From: Prevotella sp. E13-17
GTDB lineage: Bacteria > Bacteroidota > Bacteroidia > Bacteroidales > Bacteroidaceae
Length of the DNA stretch: 64,000 bases
Reading direction: 5' to 3'
Assembly (NCBI RefSeq): GCF_022024035.1
Contig: NZ_CP091787.1
Span: forward strand, 1,984,001-2,048,000
Shown: piece after piece, positions 1 through 7,621 of the stretch
How the letters are laid out: every line of letters starts with the position of its first letter
Numbering within the stretch: the first letter of the stretch is position 1
Notes under the pieces: generated by a model
Database searches by the model: none
Told to the model about the DNA's origin: nothing
Seen by the model: the letters and a program-made list of their open reading frames with translations, nothing else
Translations under genes and position numbers: made by a program

Positions 1-218
1 CAAATCATCGCTTCAAATTATCAATACCATCATTATGCCATAACACAATTGATGTGTCTTTTATGAAGCAAATTGTATAGTCGTAAAATTTACAGCCATA
101 AAATTTCATAAAGAGGTCCTATGAAGATGTACTCATCGATTGTTAATCGACAAAATTGCAGGTATCTATAAAAAAAAGCCCCAAAAAGAGTAGTCTAAAC
201 AGATTATTTGATAAAATG

Positions 219-250
219 TTTGTTATATTAAACATTTTTATTTATCTTTG
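219..250 (+). promoter_or_regulatory. Promoter of hipBA (Bacteroidetes type)
   Basis: TTTG at 219-222 (-33 element) and TATCTTTG at 243-250 (-7 element), 20 bp apart, match the Bacteroidetes housekeeping promoter. The hipB start codon follows 19 bp downstream. Nothing else was recognised in the first 218 bases. Confidence 0.75.
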
Positions 251-269
251 CACCCAATAAGATACAATT

Positions 270-569
270 ATGGGAAAGAATACATTTGGTAAAACGATGC
301 CAAGGGCATTGAGCCAGAACCTAAAGATTATGGGCGAGCAAATCATGTTGGCCCGCAAGCGCAGACATTTGTCTATGCAGGACATTGCAGACAGAGCTAC
401 TGTGACACGCCTAACTGTCTCAAAGGTGGAACATGGCGACCCAACGGTTTCTATGGGTATCTATGCACGTGTTCTCTTTGCACTTAATCTGGAAAATGAC
501 ATCACCCTGCTGGCTGCCGACGATGCTCTTGGCAGACAGCTTCAGGATGCAGAATTGTTGGGAAAATGA
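270..569 (+). CDS. hipB: HipB-like XRE-family antitoxin
   Basis: A 99-residue DNA-binding protein with one XRE/Cro helix-turn-helix at about residues 24-78 (SMQDIADRATVTRLTVSKVE covers its recognition helices). The length fits HipB-type antitoxins, which bind the HipA kinase and repress their own promoter. The stop overlaps the start of the hipA-like gene by 4 bp, so the two are translationally coupled. The role comes from the pairing with the neighbour; the HTH is plain in the sequence. Confidence 0.88.
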   Translation: MGKNTFGKTMPRALSQNLKIMGEQIMLARKRRHLSMQDIADRATVTRLTVSKVEHGDPTVSMGIYARVLFALNLENDITLLAADDALGRQLQDAELLGK

Positions 570-1855
570 AAAGAATTATAGTTTATGCAGATTTTGACTT
601 CCTAACCTCTCCCGAAGAGATTGGAACATTAGGCTACGAACATGTTCGTGGCAAAGACCATTTTGTCTTTGAGTATTCGCGCCAGTGGCTAAAACAGCAT
701 GGCGGCATTCTGTTGAGCGGTGACCTAATGAACGTTCCTTCTTTGCAGCATCCTCGTGGTAATGATAATGTCTTCGGCTTCGTCAAGGATTCCTTCCCCG
801 ATCGCTGGGGGCGTTTGTTGCTCGACCGCAGAGAGCGACTAACTGCCCAACAAGAAAGTAGGCCGAAACGTATGCTTACTAATTACGACTACCTCATAGG
901 GATTGAAGACTTTACGCGCATGGGTGGCATACGTTACAAAGAGGAAGAAGGTGATGACTACATCCGCTCCAGCTCTGCTGGCTTGCTACCAACGGGACGC
1001 AAGAACGCGAGTGCAAAATACCTTGTTCCCCCAATTGAGAGTCTCCGTGCCCTGTGCGATGCTAGTCATGAGATTGAGTTGGCTGAAGAACGTAACGAAC
1101 TACCAGAACAACGCTGGCTCGACCAGTTGATTGCCCCGGGAAGCTCACTTGGTGGTGCTCGTCCTAAGGCCAACGTGGTTGATACTGACGGAAAACTGTA
1201 CGTGGCAAAGTTCCCATCAAAAAAGGATCTGGAGAATACGGAGCTTATTGAGCACTTCTCGCATCAACTTGCGGCAAAAGCTGGTATCAACGTGGCAAAG
1301 ACGCGCACCATCAAGATATCAAAGGACCGTAATCTGCTTCTTTCTGAACGCTTCGATAGAACAGTAGAGGGCTGTCGCATTCATTTTGCTTCCGCTATGT
1401 CGTTGCTTGGTCTTGATGATGGAGCCGGCAGCGGCACAGGTAACGGCTATCTTGACATCGTTGATTTCATTCTTCGTGGGTGTACCGATGTGCGCCAGAA
1501 TCTCCGCGAACTCTATCGCAGAGTGGCATTTAACGTCATGTTTGGCAACACCGACGACCACTTCCGTAATCATGGTTTCCTGCTCACCCCGAAAGGCTGG
1601 ACGCTCTCTCCTGCATACGACATCAATCCAGGAGCAAAGTCACATCAATGCTTGCTTATAGACTCATACACAGAAGAGTCGGACATCAATGTCCTACTCT
1701 CTGCAAGCGAGAGCTACATGCTTGAACACCAAGAAGCATCAGAAATTATCGAGGAGGTTCGTGCTGCAATCAAAGACTGGCGCAAAATCGCTACAGAAAT
1801 ACAAATACCCGCAAAGTTGTTAGAATCATATTCTATTCGTTGGGATGAACTATAA
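566..1855 (+). CDS. hipA: HipA-family serine/threonine kinase toxin
   Basis: A 429-residue HipA-family protein, the usual length. The N-terminal lobe (about 1-110) is followed by the kinase fold with a glycine-rich GSSLGGARPKA loop near residue 191, the lysine-containing strand VAKFPSKK, the catalytic NTDDHFRNHG near 328-337 and the metal-binding region SPAYDINPG near 350. All motifs expected of an active kinase are present. Known HipA proteins phosphorylate an aminoacyl-tRNA synthetase (GltX in E. coli) and cause growth arrest or persistence; the target here is not known. It forms a two-gene module with the HTH antitoxin upstream (ATGA overlap). Confidence 0.9.
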   Translation: MKRIIVYADFDFLTSPEEIGTLGYEHVRGKDHFVFEYSRQWLKQHGGILLSGDLMNVPSLQHPRGNDNVFGFVKDSFPDRWGRLLLDRRERLTAQQESRPKRMLTNYDYLIGIEDFTRMGGIRYKEEEGDDYIRSSSAGLLPTGRKNASAKYLVPPIESLRALCDASHEIELAEERNELPEQRWLDQLIAPGSSLGGARPKANVVDTDGKLYVAKFPSKKDLENTELIEHFSHQLAAKAGINVAKTRTIKISKDRNLLLSERFDRTVEGCRIHFASAMSLLGLDDGAGSGTGNGYLDIVDFILRGCTDVRQNLRELYRRVAFNVMFGNTDDHFRNHGFLLTPKGWTLSPAYDINPGAKSHQCLLIDSYTEESDINVLLSASESYMLEHQEASEIIEEVRAAIKDWRKIATEIQIPAKLLESYSIRWDEL

Positions 1856-2156
1856 AAAGTAGCAAATTCTGCACGTTTTTCGTGAAAAATGTGTAACCTT
1901 GCAGCGCAATTGAAACATGTAGCGTACAGAGAGAAACTCGTTGAAATCCAGCGGGATAACACTTTCTCAAAGGTCATTTCCTTTACGCCCTTGTTCTTGC
2001 TGATATCTTCGCAAAACGTATTCCAAATTCGCTTCATCTGTACTCTATTAAAAAAACTATTAACATTGTTTTTATTGTGCCCTTTTAGCGTTCTTGCTTC
2101 TTCCATCTCCGAACCTACTACGAACCCACTCCGAAGGCATAAGCCTACTTTTGGTT
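1856..2156. other. Intergenic stretch, nothing assigned
   Basis: About 300 A+T-rich bases between hipA and the convergent gene debris. The open frames on both strands have no recognisable domain, and one of them reads into the hipA antisense strand. No clear terminator hairpin was found. Confidence 0.5.
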
Positions 2157-2546
2157 TCAAGATTCACGTATAACTTCGTTAATCACCTCCCAGTGACCTG
2201 TTTTATCAGAACCGACACGACGTATGTGTCCATGAATCTGTAGTGACTTGACTGTTCGGGCAATGGTTGGGCGCGAGACGCCGCAAGTTGCCGCCAGTTG
2301 TTCATAAGAGTAATCGGGATGCGTACTAATAGCATCCAGTACCGCTTGTTCAGTTTTGGACAACAGAGAGGTATTCGTGCGTTTTACAGTATCATTTACA
2401 GTATCATTTACAGTATCATTTACAGTATCATCGTCTCTCATCAGCCTTAGCAGGTCGAGTTGGGTGGCTATCACACGGTCGGCAAGGCAGCGACTCAGGT
2501 CTGATGCCTCGTTGTCCCAACATGCCACGAACACCATTCTGAGCAA
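2157..2546 (-). pseudogene. C-terminal remnant of an AAA_4/AlbA_2-type regulator (winged helix)
   Basis: The 129-codon frame carries a DTVN tetrapeptide repeated as a linker at about residues 40-55, then a winged helix-turn-helix (LSKTEQAVLDAISTHPDYSY to about 110) ending in a GSDKTGHWEV wing. This linker-plus-wHTH arrangement is typical of the C-terminus of Bacteroidetes ATP-binding regulators with an AlbA_2/AAA_4 domain, which are normally 400-500 residues. The N-terminal catalytic part is absent and the first 40 codons look unrelated, so I read it as a truncated gene. It overlaps the DinD-like remnant in another frame. Confidence 0.6.
2383..2430 (-). repeat. Four perfect 12-bp tandem repeats (DTVN linker)
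   Basis: Four identical copies of TTTACAGTATCA stand in tandem on the + strand. On the minus strand each encodes Asp-Thr-Val-Asn, the linker of the winged-helix remnant. A 12-bp unit keeps the frame, so copy-number change would alter linker length only. Confidence 0.95.
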
Positions 2547-2757
2547 TCAGATAGCAGGCATATCGGGTGAGCACAAAGTCCTGCGCTTCACGTTGTGTCC
2601 CTTTGGCCAAAGCTATCATTTTCGTGACCTCACGAAAATGGTCATCAACATTGATTCCCAGCGTTTTACATGATTCTATAGCACGACCTATGGCGCCGAT
2701 ACGAACATTCATTTCTCTGATATAGTCGCCTAAACGCTTGTATTCTGTTTTACTCAT
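2428..2757 (-). pseudogene. Chimeric remnant: HsdS N-terminus joined to DinD-like segment
   Basis: The first 19 residues (MSKTEYKRLGDYIREMNVR) match the usual start of type I restriction specificity subunits (HsdS) in Bacteroidales. From about residue 22 the frame becomes a DinD-like sequence: AIESCKTLGINVDDHF, then KMIALAKGTQRE, then LTRYACYLIAQNG near 64-76. After that the sequence loses similarity (proline- and arginine-rich tail) and stops. HsdS is normally about 400 residues and DinD about 280, so both are represented only by short pieces. This looks like a deletion scar of a former type I restriction locus. Confidence 0.7.
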
Positions 2758-2992
2758 CGCTATTCTTGTTTGTCAGACTGATAACAACCTTTGCACCACG
2801 CTGAGTGGTATTCGCAAATTTTGTGACTACCACAGATTCTGCCCTTTCCTTCATTATCCATATGTTCCAAAAAGGAACATGTGCATTTTTTGCACAAGTT
2901 GACTCACAGTCAAGTTCTTCCACTTTATAGAGATTCTTCTTTTGAACGGTCAAGTATTCCTTTTTAGAAAGCGAAAACAGCAAAAGTCCCAC
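2750..2992 (-). CDS. Small ORF of unknown origin, possibly gene debris
   Basis: An 80-codon frame that runs into the HsdS/DinD remnant (8-bp overlap). No domain was recognised. Its position directly upstream of an HsdS-type start suggests a fragment of another restriction-locus gene. It may be non-functional. Confidence 0.3.
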   Translation of the reverse strand: MGLLLFSLSKKEYLTVQKKNLYKVEELDCESTCAKNAHVPFWNIWIMKERAESVVVTKFANTTQRGAKVVISLTNKNSDE

Positions 2993-3045
2993 TATATCGA
3001 CAGATGAAGCGCAGTTTTCAGACCAAAAGTACGAAAAATATGTGA

Positions 3046-3420
3046 TTACCCCTTCCCTCAGGAGGTTCGTTGGTCGGGATAGGAACGGTTTCGCACTGTC
3101 ATAGTGCTGCTTTCGTCTTGTTATAGTTTCGCTTTTGCGTTGTCATAGCTTTACTTTTGATGTCCGTCCAGCCCCTAGATGTGACGCATCCAGCCCCTAG
3201 AACGGGTTGTTTTAGCCCCTGGATGCGGTCGTTCTAAGGGTTGGATGTAGAGCATCCAGGGGCTAGACCAGAAATGATAGCTTCGGTTTTAGACTTTAGA
3301 AACGCCACTTCTAGACTTTAGAATACGTGCTTTTAGACTTTAAAACGAACCTCTCCAGACTCTGGAAATGCCAATTCAAGACTCTGGGAGCACCGCGAAA
3401 CCTACGCAATTGCAACTGAG
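3046..3420 (+). repeat. 22-bp-periodic dispersed element, copy 1
   Basis: The core at 3093-3400 splits exactly into 14 consecutive 22-bp units. Units 1-3 share GTYATAG, units 4-8 share variants of AGCCCCTAGA (unit 8 has GGGG in place of CCCC), and units 10-14 begin AGACTYTRGA. Units of the first and third blocks end in a pyrimidine tract at the same register. A perfect 14-bp inverted repeat (3213-3226 with 3252-3265) sits in the centre. The same element occurs at 24871-25301 and, inverted, at 59673-60150; copies 1 and 2 align without gaps at roughly 94% by eye over about 300 bp. The homology with copy 3 ends exactly at 3420. No open frame fits a 22-bp period, so it is not coding. Confidence 0.9.
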
Positions 3421-3561
3421 CCGTTGAATCTCTTCCACATGCAGTTCGGCATTGATAAACGAAAGGAAGCAAAACGTGTCGATTTTGTATTCTGCGGAAC
3501 GGACAACGTTATTGTAGTCGTGTGGCTGGATGCCGTTGCGTACACCGTTATTTAGGTTTTT
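3421..3561 (-). pseudogene. Possible truncated coding remnant abutting the repeat element
   Basis: On the minus strand this stretch reads as a protein-like sequence (HDYNNVVRSAEYKIDTFCFL and onward) that runs without a stop straight into the repeat element. The boundary falls where the homology with copy 3 begins, so the element may have truncated a gene here. The family was not recognised. Confidence 0.25.
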
Positions 3562-3574
3562 ACGCAACAAATAA

Positions 3575-3610
3575 AGAGGATGTGCCACTGTCTTGTGTGA
3601 CACATCCTCT
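3575..3610. terminator. Hairpin, probable terminator
   Basis: A perfect 10-bp inverted repeat (AGAGGATGTG at 3575-3584, CACATCCTCT at 3601-3610) with a 16-nt loop, flanked by A+T-rich sequence but without a long T-run. Confidence 0.5.
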
Positions 3611-3673
3611 GTGATTATTTATCGGGGAACATAACCCCTCATTGTAAGGCAAAGTCTGAAACAGGCATTGACA

Positions 3674-3847
3674 CTACTTGCGTATCACTTTATGTCCGTT
3701 CACAATGACGATGCCACGGTAGCTTCCCATTACCTTCTGACCGCTCAGGGTGTGAGCCTCTTTAAGCTGACCGTCAGCATGGATGCTGTTGATACCGTTG
3801 ACTATCGGTGTGCCTACTTCCATGTATTTAACCTTATTTAACAACAT
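3674..3847 (-). pseudogene. C-terminal secretion-tail fragment of a lost secreted protein
   Basis: A 57-codon frame (49 from the inner ATG at 3823) that contains only the kind of tail found at the end of large secreted Prevotella proteins: HTLSGQKV followed by GIVIVNGHKVIRK. Such tails follow a beta-sandwich C-terminal domain and are never a whole protein. An in-frame stop lies just upstream of the ATG at 3847, and no matching upstream domain is present. I read it as the 3' end of a deleted gene. Confidence 0.55.
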
Positions 3848-3947
3848 GTATTAAAAGATAGTAACTACTACGTTATCACAATGAAGCTCGTGACTCTGCT
3901 GGCTATCAGAGTGTTCATAGCCAACACGCCGTTGGGTTCTTTAAAAG

Positions 3948-5051
3948 TCAACTATTCTTTTTATAGCTCTGTACAGCCCAACAGCCCATCAGCGCACCTA
4001 TGGCCGCAAGGGCTAAGACTTGATGGGCAATTTCGAGCAAACCTCCACCGCGGATGAAGACGGTGCGAATAGCATCAATAAAGTAGTGCATGGGGTTGAT
4101 ATAGGTGGTAAGATAAGCCCACTGGGGCATGGAGCGCGTTGGGGTGAAAAGACCAGAAAGTAGCAAAATGCTAACCACAAAGAACCACATGACAAACATG
4201 GCCTGCTGCATAGTGTCTGAGTAGTTGGACACGATGAGTCCGAACGAAGAGAAAAACAGCGCCAGTAGCATAGCAAGCACATAGATAAGCCACACCGGAC
4301 CGGCTGGTGTAATGCCATAGACAATCCATGCCAACAGCAAACAAACGGTGATGACAAACAGTGCGATGAGCCAGTAAGGAATGAGTTTGGCGAGGATGAA
4401 CGACCACTTTGAAACGGGTGTAACGTTGATCTGTTCGATGGTACCAGCCTCCTTCTCGCCAACGATGTTGAGTGTAGGCAGGAAGCCCGTCATCAACATT
4501 ATCACAATGGCAAAAAGCGCAGGAATCATAAAGAGTTTGTAGTTCTGGCCTTTGTTGTAGAGGAGAAGAGACCCACCCCCAGCCCTCCCTGTGAGGGAGG
4601 GAGCAGATACCTGCTGCCCTTGAGAGTAGCCACTCCCCTCCATTACAGGGAGGGGCTGGGGGGTGGGTCTTATTATCTGGCTCAGATAGGCGCTGCCCAT
4701 AGCCCCCTTGGTGCCGTTGACGGCATTGGCTGCAATGAGATATTTACCATCACGTATTTCCAAAATGACATCGGCCCTGCCTTTCTCCACGTCCTTTATC
4801 GCCTCAGCGTAGGTAGCTTTCTGTCCACCAAAAATAAAGTAGTTGGAGGCTGCTATCTGCTGTACCAACCGTTGCGACTCCACTGTGTGATCGATGTCAA
4901 CCACATCTACTACGATGTTCTTCACTTCCATCTGCATCACCCACGGCATGAGGCACATGATCACGATGGGGAATATGATAATGAGTTTGGGAAGAAACGC
5001 ATTGCGGCGTATCTGCAGGAACTCTTTCTGTATAAGATATTTCAGTGTCAT
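3948..5051 (-). CDS. ABC-2 type efflux permease (second of two)
   Basis: A 367-residue inner-membrane permease of the ABC-2 (YhhJ/YbhR-like) family. One N-terminal membrane segment (about 22-42) is followed by a large periplasmic loop and about five membrane segments from residue 170 on, with the family signature GEKEAGTIEQINVTPV near 200. It is the last gene of the efflux operon, 4 bp after the other permease. Residues about 127-164 are encoded by a palindromic DNA insertion and are rich in proline, glycine and serine; the loop seems to tolerate it. Partners should be the double ATPase, the HlyD-type adaptor and TolC. The substrate is unknown. Confidence 0.9.
   Translation of the reverse strand: MTLKYLIQKEFLQIRRNAFLPKLIIIFPIVIMCLMPWVMQMEVKNIVVDVVDIDHTVESQRLVQQIAASNYFIFGGQKATYAEAIKDVEKGRADVILEIRDGKYLIAANAVNGTKGAMGSAYLSQIIRPTPQPLPVMEGSGYSQGQQVSAPSLTGRAGGGSLLLYNKGQNYKLFMIPALFAIVIMLMTGFLPTLNIVGEKEAGTIEQINVTPVSKWSFILAKLIPYWLIALFVITVCLLLAWIVYGITPAGPVWLIYVLAMLLALFFSSFGLIVSNYSDTMQQAMFVMWFFVVSILLLSGLFTPTRSMPQWAYLTTYINPMHYFIDAIRTVFIRGGGLLEIAHQVLALAAIGALMGCWAVQSYKKNS
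4569..4670. repeat. In-frame palindromic insertion in permease gene
   Basis: Outer arms at 4569-4592 and 4645-4670 are inverted copies that differ by two single-base length changes. Smaller G/C hairpins lie inside. On the minus strand it is read through in frame and adds about 35 codons to the periplasmic loop. The arms resemble, but do not equal, the arms at 5677-5869 in the neighbouring permease gene. Confidence 0.85.
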
Positions 5052-5055
5052 TATT

Positions 5056-6156
5056 CTACTCTAACCTAACGTTAAACTTCTTCAGCGCGACAGCCAGTAG
5101 CACGACAGTCATACCTGCCAGCACAGATACCTCGTAAGCCACCTCGCCTATGCTTACCCCCATAATCATCAGCTTTCGCATAGCCTCGATATAATAGCGT
5201 GGAGGCACCACTGCAGATAGCCACTGCAACACTTGCGGCATCGACTCTACAGGAAACAGCATGCCCGACAACATCACCACAGGCATCAATAGTACCATCG
5301 CTGAAAGCAGCAGGGCAACAAGCTGTGTCTGGGCTACACTGGAGATGAGCAATCCCAGCGAGAGCGCCAACAGGATATATAGCGTGCTCACGGACAGAAT
5401 CCAGAATAGCGAACCAGCTAAAGGCACACCCAACACATAACGCGCCATCAGGAGGATGGTGATAAGGATGCCAAAAGCTAACACCAGATAGGGCACCGCC
5501 TTAGCAATAATCACCATCAGAGGCTTAACCGGCGACACTAACAGCACCTCCATCGTACCTTTCTCTTTCTCGCGAACAATAGAAATCGAAGTCATCATAG
5601 CACAGATGAGCATCAGCAGCATACCCATGATGGCAGGCACAAAATTGTAGGCCGACCTCATCTGGGGATTGTAGAGGAGCCTCACCCCCAGCCCCTCTCC
5701 AAAGGGCGAGGGGAGTGAATAGTGTTTGTCGTCAACTGGCTGAGACAGTATGCTTTGGGCGTATGTGGTCCATTGCTGAGCCATATTGGGGTCGCTACCG
5801 TCAACCATGATTTGCCACTGAAGGTTACTACTCCCCTCGCCCTTTGGAGAGGGGCTGGGGATGAGGCTCATATCGGCCTTCTGACTGCGAATAAGCAGCT
5901 CTGCCTCTTGCGGGGTGTTCACCGTCTGAGTGATGACGAAGTATTCCGACTGAGCCAATCGCTCTATAGATTGTTGGATGCGGGGTGACATTTCTGACGT
6001 GACCACCACTGTACGCACATGCTTCACATCGGTGGTGATGGCAAAGCCGAAGAGGAGCATCATCACCACAGGCATTCCGAAGAGTATTAGCATCGTACGC
6101 TTATCGCGCAGGATATGCCTAGTTTCCTTGATAACAAATGCTATAAACTGTTTCAT
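5056..6156 (-). CDS. ABC-2 type efflux permease (first of two)
   Basis: A 366-residue ABC-2 family inner-membrane permease, paralogous to the next gene. It has an N-terminal membrane segment (about 20-42), a periplasmic domain, and five or six C-terminal membrane segments; REKEKGTMEVLLVSPVKPL is the family signature before the second membrane segment. I chose the ATG at 6156; an upstream GTG at 6168 would overlap the ATPase gene. The periplasmic loop carries two proline-rich pieces (PSPSPKGEG and PSPFGEGLGVR) encoded by the arms of a DNA palindrome. The two permeases probably form a heterodimer driven by the fused ATPase upstream. Confidence 0.9.
   Translation of the reverse strand: MKQFIAFVIKETRHILRDKRTMLILFGMPVVMMLLFGFAITTDVKHVRTVVVTSEMSPRIQQSIERLAQSEYFVITQTVNTPQEAELLIRSQKADMSLIPSPSPKGEGSSNLQWQIMVDGSDPNMAQQWTTYAQSILSQPVDDKHYSLPSPFGEGLGVRLLYNPQMRSAYNFVPAIMGMLLMLICAMMTSISIVREKEKGTMEVLLVSPVKPLMVIIAKAVPYLVLAFGILITILLMARYVLGVPLAGSLFWILSVSTLYILLALSLGLLISSVAQTQLVALLLSAMVLLMPVVMLSGMLFPVESMPQVLQWLSAVVPPRYYIEAMRKLMIMGVSIGEVAYEVSVLAGMTVVLLAVALKKFNVRLE
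5677..5869. repeat. 40-bp inverted repeat inserted in frame in permease gene
   Basis: Arm 1 (5677-5716) and arm 2 (5830-5869) are reverse complements with a single mismatch in 40 positions, separated by 113 bp of ordinary permease sequence. Each arm contains its own short hairpin around CTTTGG/CCAAAG. Both arms are translated within the periplasmic loop, giving the PSPSPKGEG-type peptides often seen in Bacteroidetes proteins. Confidence 0.9.
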
Positions 6157-6160
6157 ACGC

Positions 6161-7621
6161 TTAATCACTTGAACGGGTAGCCTGACGGGCCAGATAGGTA
6201 AACACGTGGTCCATATCGGGCTGGTGGAAACGCTGTTTCAGTTCATCGGGTGTGCCGAGTGCACTGATTTTGCCGTCCACCATGATAGAGATGCGATCGC
6301 AATATTCAGCCTCATCCATATAGTGGGTAGTCACAAAAACGGTGATGCCACGATGGGCAGCGTCGTAGATGAGTTCCCAGAACTGACGACGCGTAGCAGG
6401 ATCAACACCACCAGTAGGTTCGTCGAGGAATACCACACCTGGGTCATGGAATATAGAAACAGAGAACGCCAGTTTCTGCTTCCAGCCCAATGGCAAAGAC
6501 CCCACCAGATCGTTGCGATGGTCCTCAAACTTCAACTGCCGAAGCATTTCATCCATCTTACGTTTCACATCATCAGGTTTCACACCATAGATACCGGCAA
6601 AGAGGCGGATATTCTCAGCCACGGTGAGATCTTCATAGAGCGAGAAGCGCTGCGACATATAACCTATGTGCTTTTTGATTTGTTCATACTCCGTGCGAAT
6701 GTCGAAGCCTACCACCCTCCCCGTTCCACTGGTGGGCTGATTCAGTCCTGTCAGCATGTGCATCGCTGTTGTCTTGCCAGCGCCGTTGGCTCCTAAAAAT
6801 CCGAATATCTCCCCCTTCTTCACGCTGAATGAGATATCATCGACAGCATGGAAATCGCCAAAGGCTTTTACCAAATGTTCCACCTCAATGACGTTGTCGT
6901 CTTTTACTTCTGTATCTTTCTCGTGCTCTATGCCTGGCGGGTTAAAGATATCGGCAAACTGGCTGAGGATAGCGTCGGGAGTGCCAATACCGCGCACCTT
7001 CCCTTGGTCCAGAAAAGCCACGCGCTCACAACAGCGCACCTCATCGAGATAAGGCGTTGAAGCCAAGATTGTTATACCTTGATCTTTCAACATGAGCAGC
7101 ATATCCCATAACTCCTTACGACTCACAGGATCGACACCCGTAGTAGGCTCGTCAAGAAAGAGCACACTGGGCTGATGCACCAATGCACATGAGAGTGCCA
7201 ACTTCTGCTTCATACCGCCCGAAAGTGCTCCTGCCTTGCGGTCCTTAAACCGCTCTATCTGACTATAGATGGCCTTGATAGCGTCGTAACCCTCATCAAC
7301 GGTGGTGCCGAAAAGGGTGGCGAAGAAGTTCAGGTTCTCCTCGATGGTGAGGTCTTGATAAAGCGAGAATTTGCCCGGCATATAGCCCACACGGCTGCGC
7401 ACCTCGCGCATCTGCCTCACCACATCGTAGCCATCTACCGCCGCCGTGCCCGCATCGGGCAGCAGTAGCGAGCAGAGGATGCGAAACATGGATGTCTTGC
7501 CGGCGCCATCGGGGCCAATCAGTCCGAAGACCTCGCCCTTGCCGACAGCAAACGACACATCGCTGAGTGCCTGCACCCCTCCGTACGACTTACTGATGTT
7601 CTTGACTTCTATTGCGCTCAT
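6161..7621 (-). CDS. Fused double ABC-transporter ATPase
   Basis: A 486-residue protein with two complete ABC ATPase domains in tandem (about 1-225 and 240-486). Each has a Walker A (GPDGAGKTS near 36; GANGAGKTT near 278), and Walker B is present in both (VLFLDEPTTGVDP; VVFLDEPTGGVDP). The first domain has a normal signature (LSGGMKQ), while the second reads LPLGWKQK instead of LSGGxxQ, so one site may be degenerate. This layout matches YbhF/YhiH-type efflux ATPases. It overlaps the HlyD gene by 4 bp and is followed by the two permeases. Confidence 0.92.
   Translation of the reverse strand: MSAIEVKNISKSYGGVQALSDVSFAVGKGEVFGLIGPDGAGKTSMFRILCSLLLPDAGTAAVDGYDVVRQMREVRSRVGYMPGKFSLYQDLTIEENLNFFATLFGTTVDEGYDAIKAIYSQIERFKDRKAGALSGGMKQKLALSCALVHQPSVLFLDEPTTGVDPVSRKELWDMLLMLKDQGITILASTPYLDEVRCCERVAFLDQGKVRGIGTPDAILSQFADIFNPPGIEHEKDTEVKDDNVIEVEHLVKAFGDFHAVDDISFSVKKGEIFGFLGANGAGKTTAMHMLTGLNQPTSGTGRVVGFDIRTEYEQIKKHIGYMSQRFSLYEDLTVAENIRLFAGIYGVKPDDVKRKMDEMLRQLKFEDHRNDLVGSLPLGWKQKLAFSVSIFHDPGVVFLDEPTGGVDPATRRQFWELIYDAAHRGITVFVTTHYMDEAEYCDRISIMVDGKISALGTPDELKQRFHQPDMDHVFTYLARQATRSSD

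Noticed and set aside
1714-2160. 148-codon minus-strand ORF
   Set aside because: A third of it is antisense to hipA, and the remainder has no family match I can name.
3093-3400. CRISPR array
   Set aside because: The units vary along their whole length with block-wise cores instead of identical repeats and unique spacers, and no cas genes are present.
6161-7621. Second ABC domain as a pseudodomain
   Set aside because: The signature is altered (LPLGWKQK), but Walker A and B are intact, so there is no ground to call it dead.
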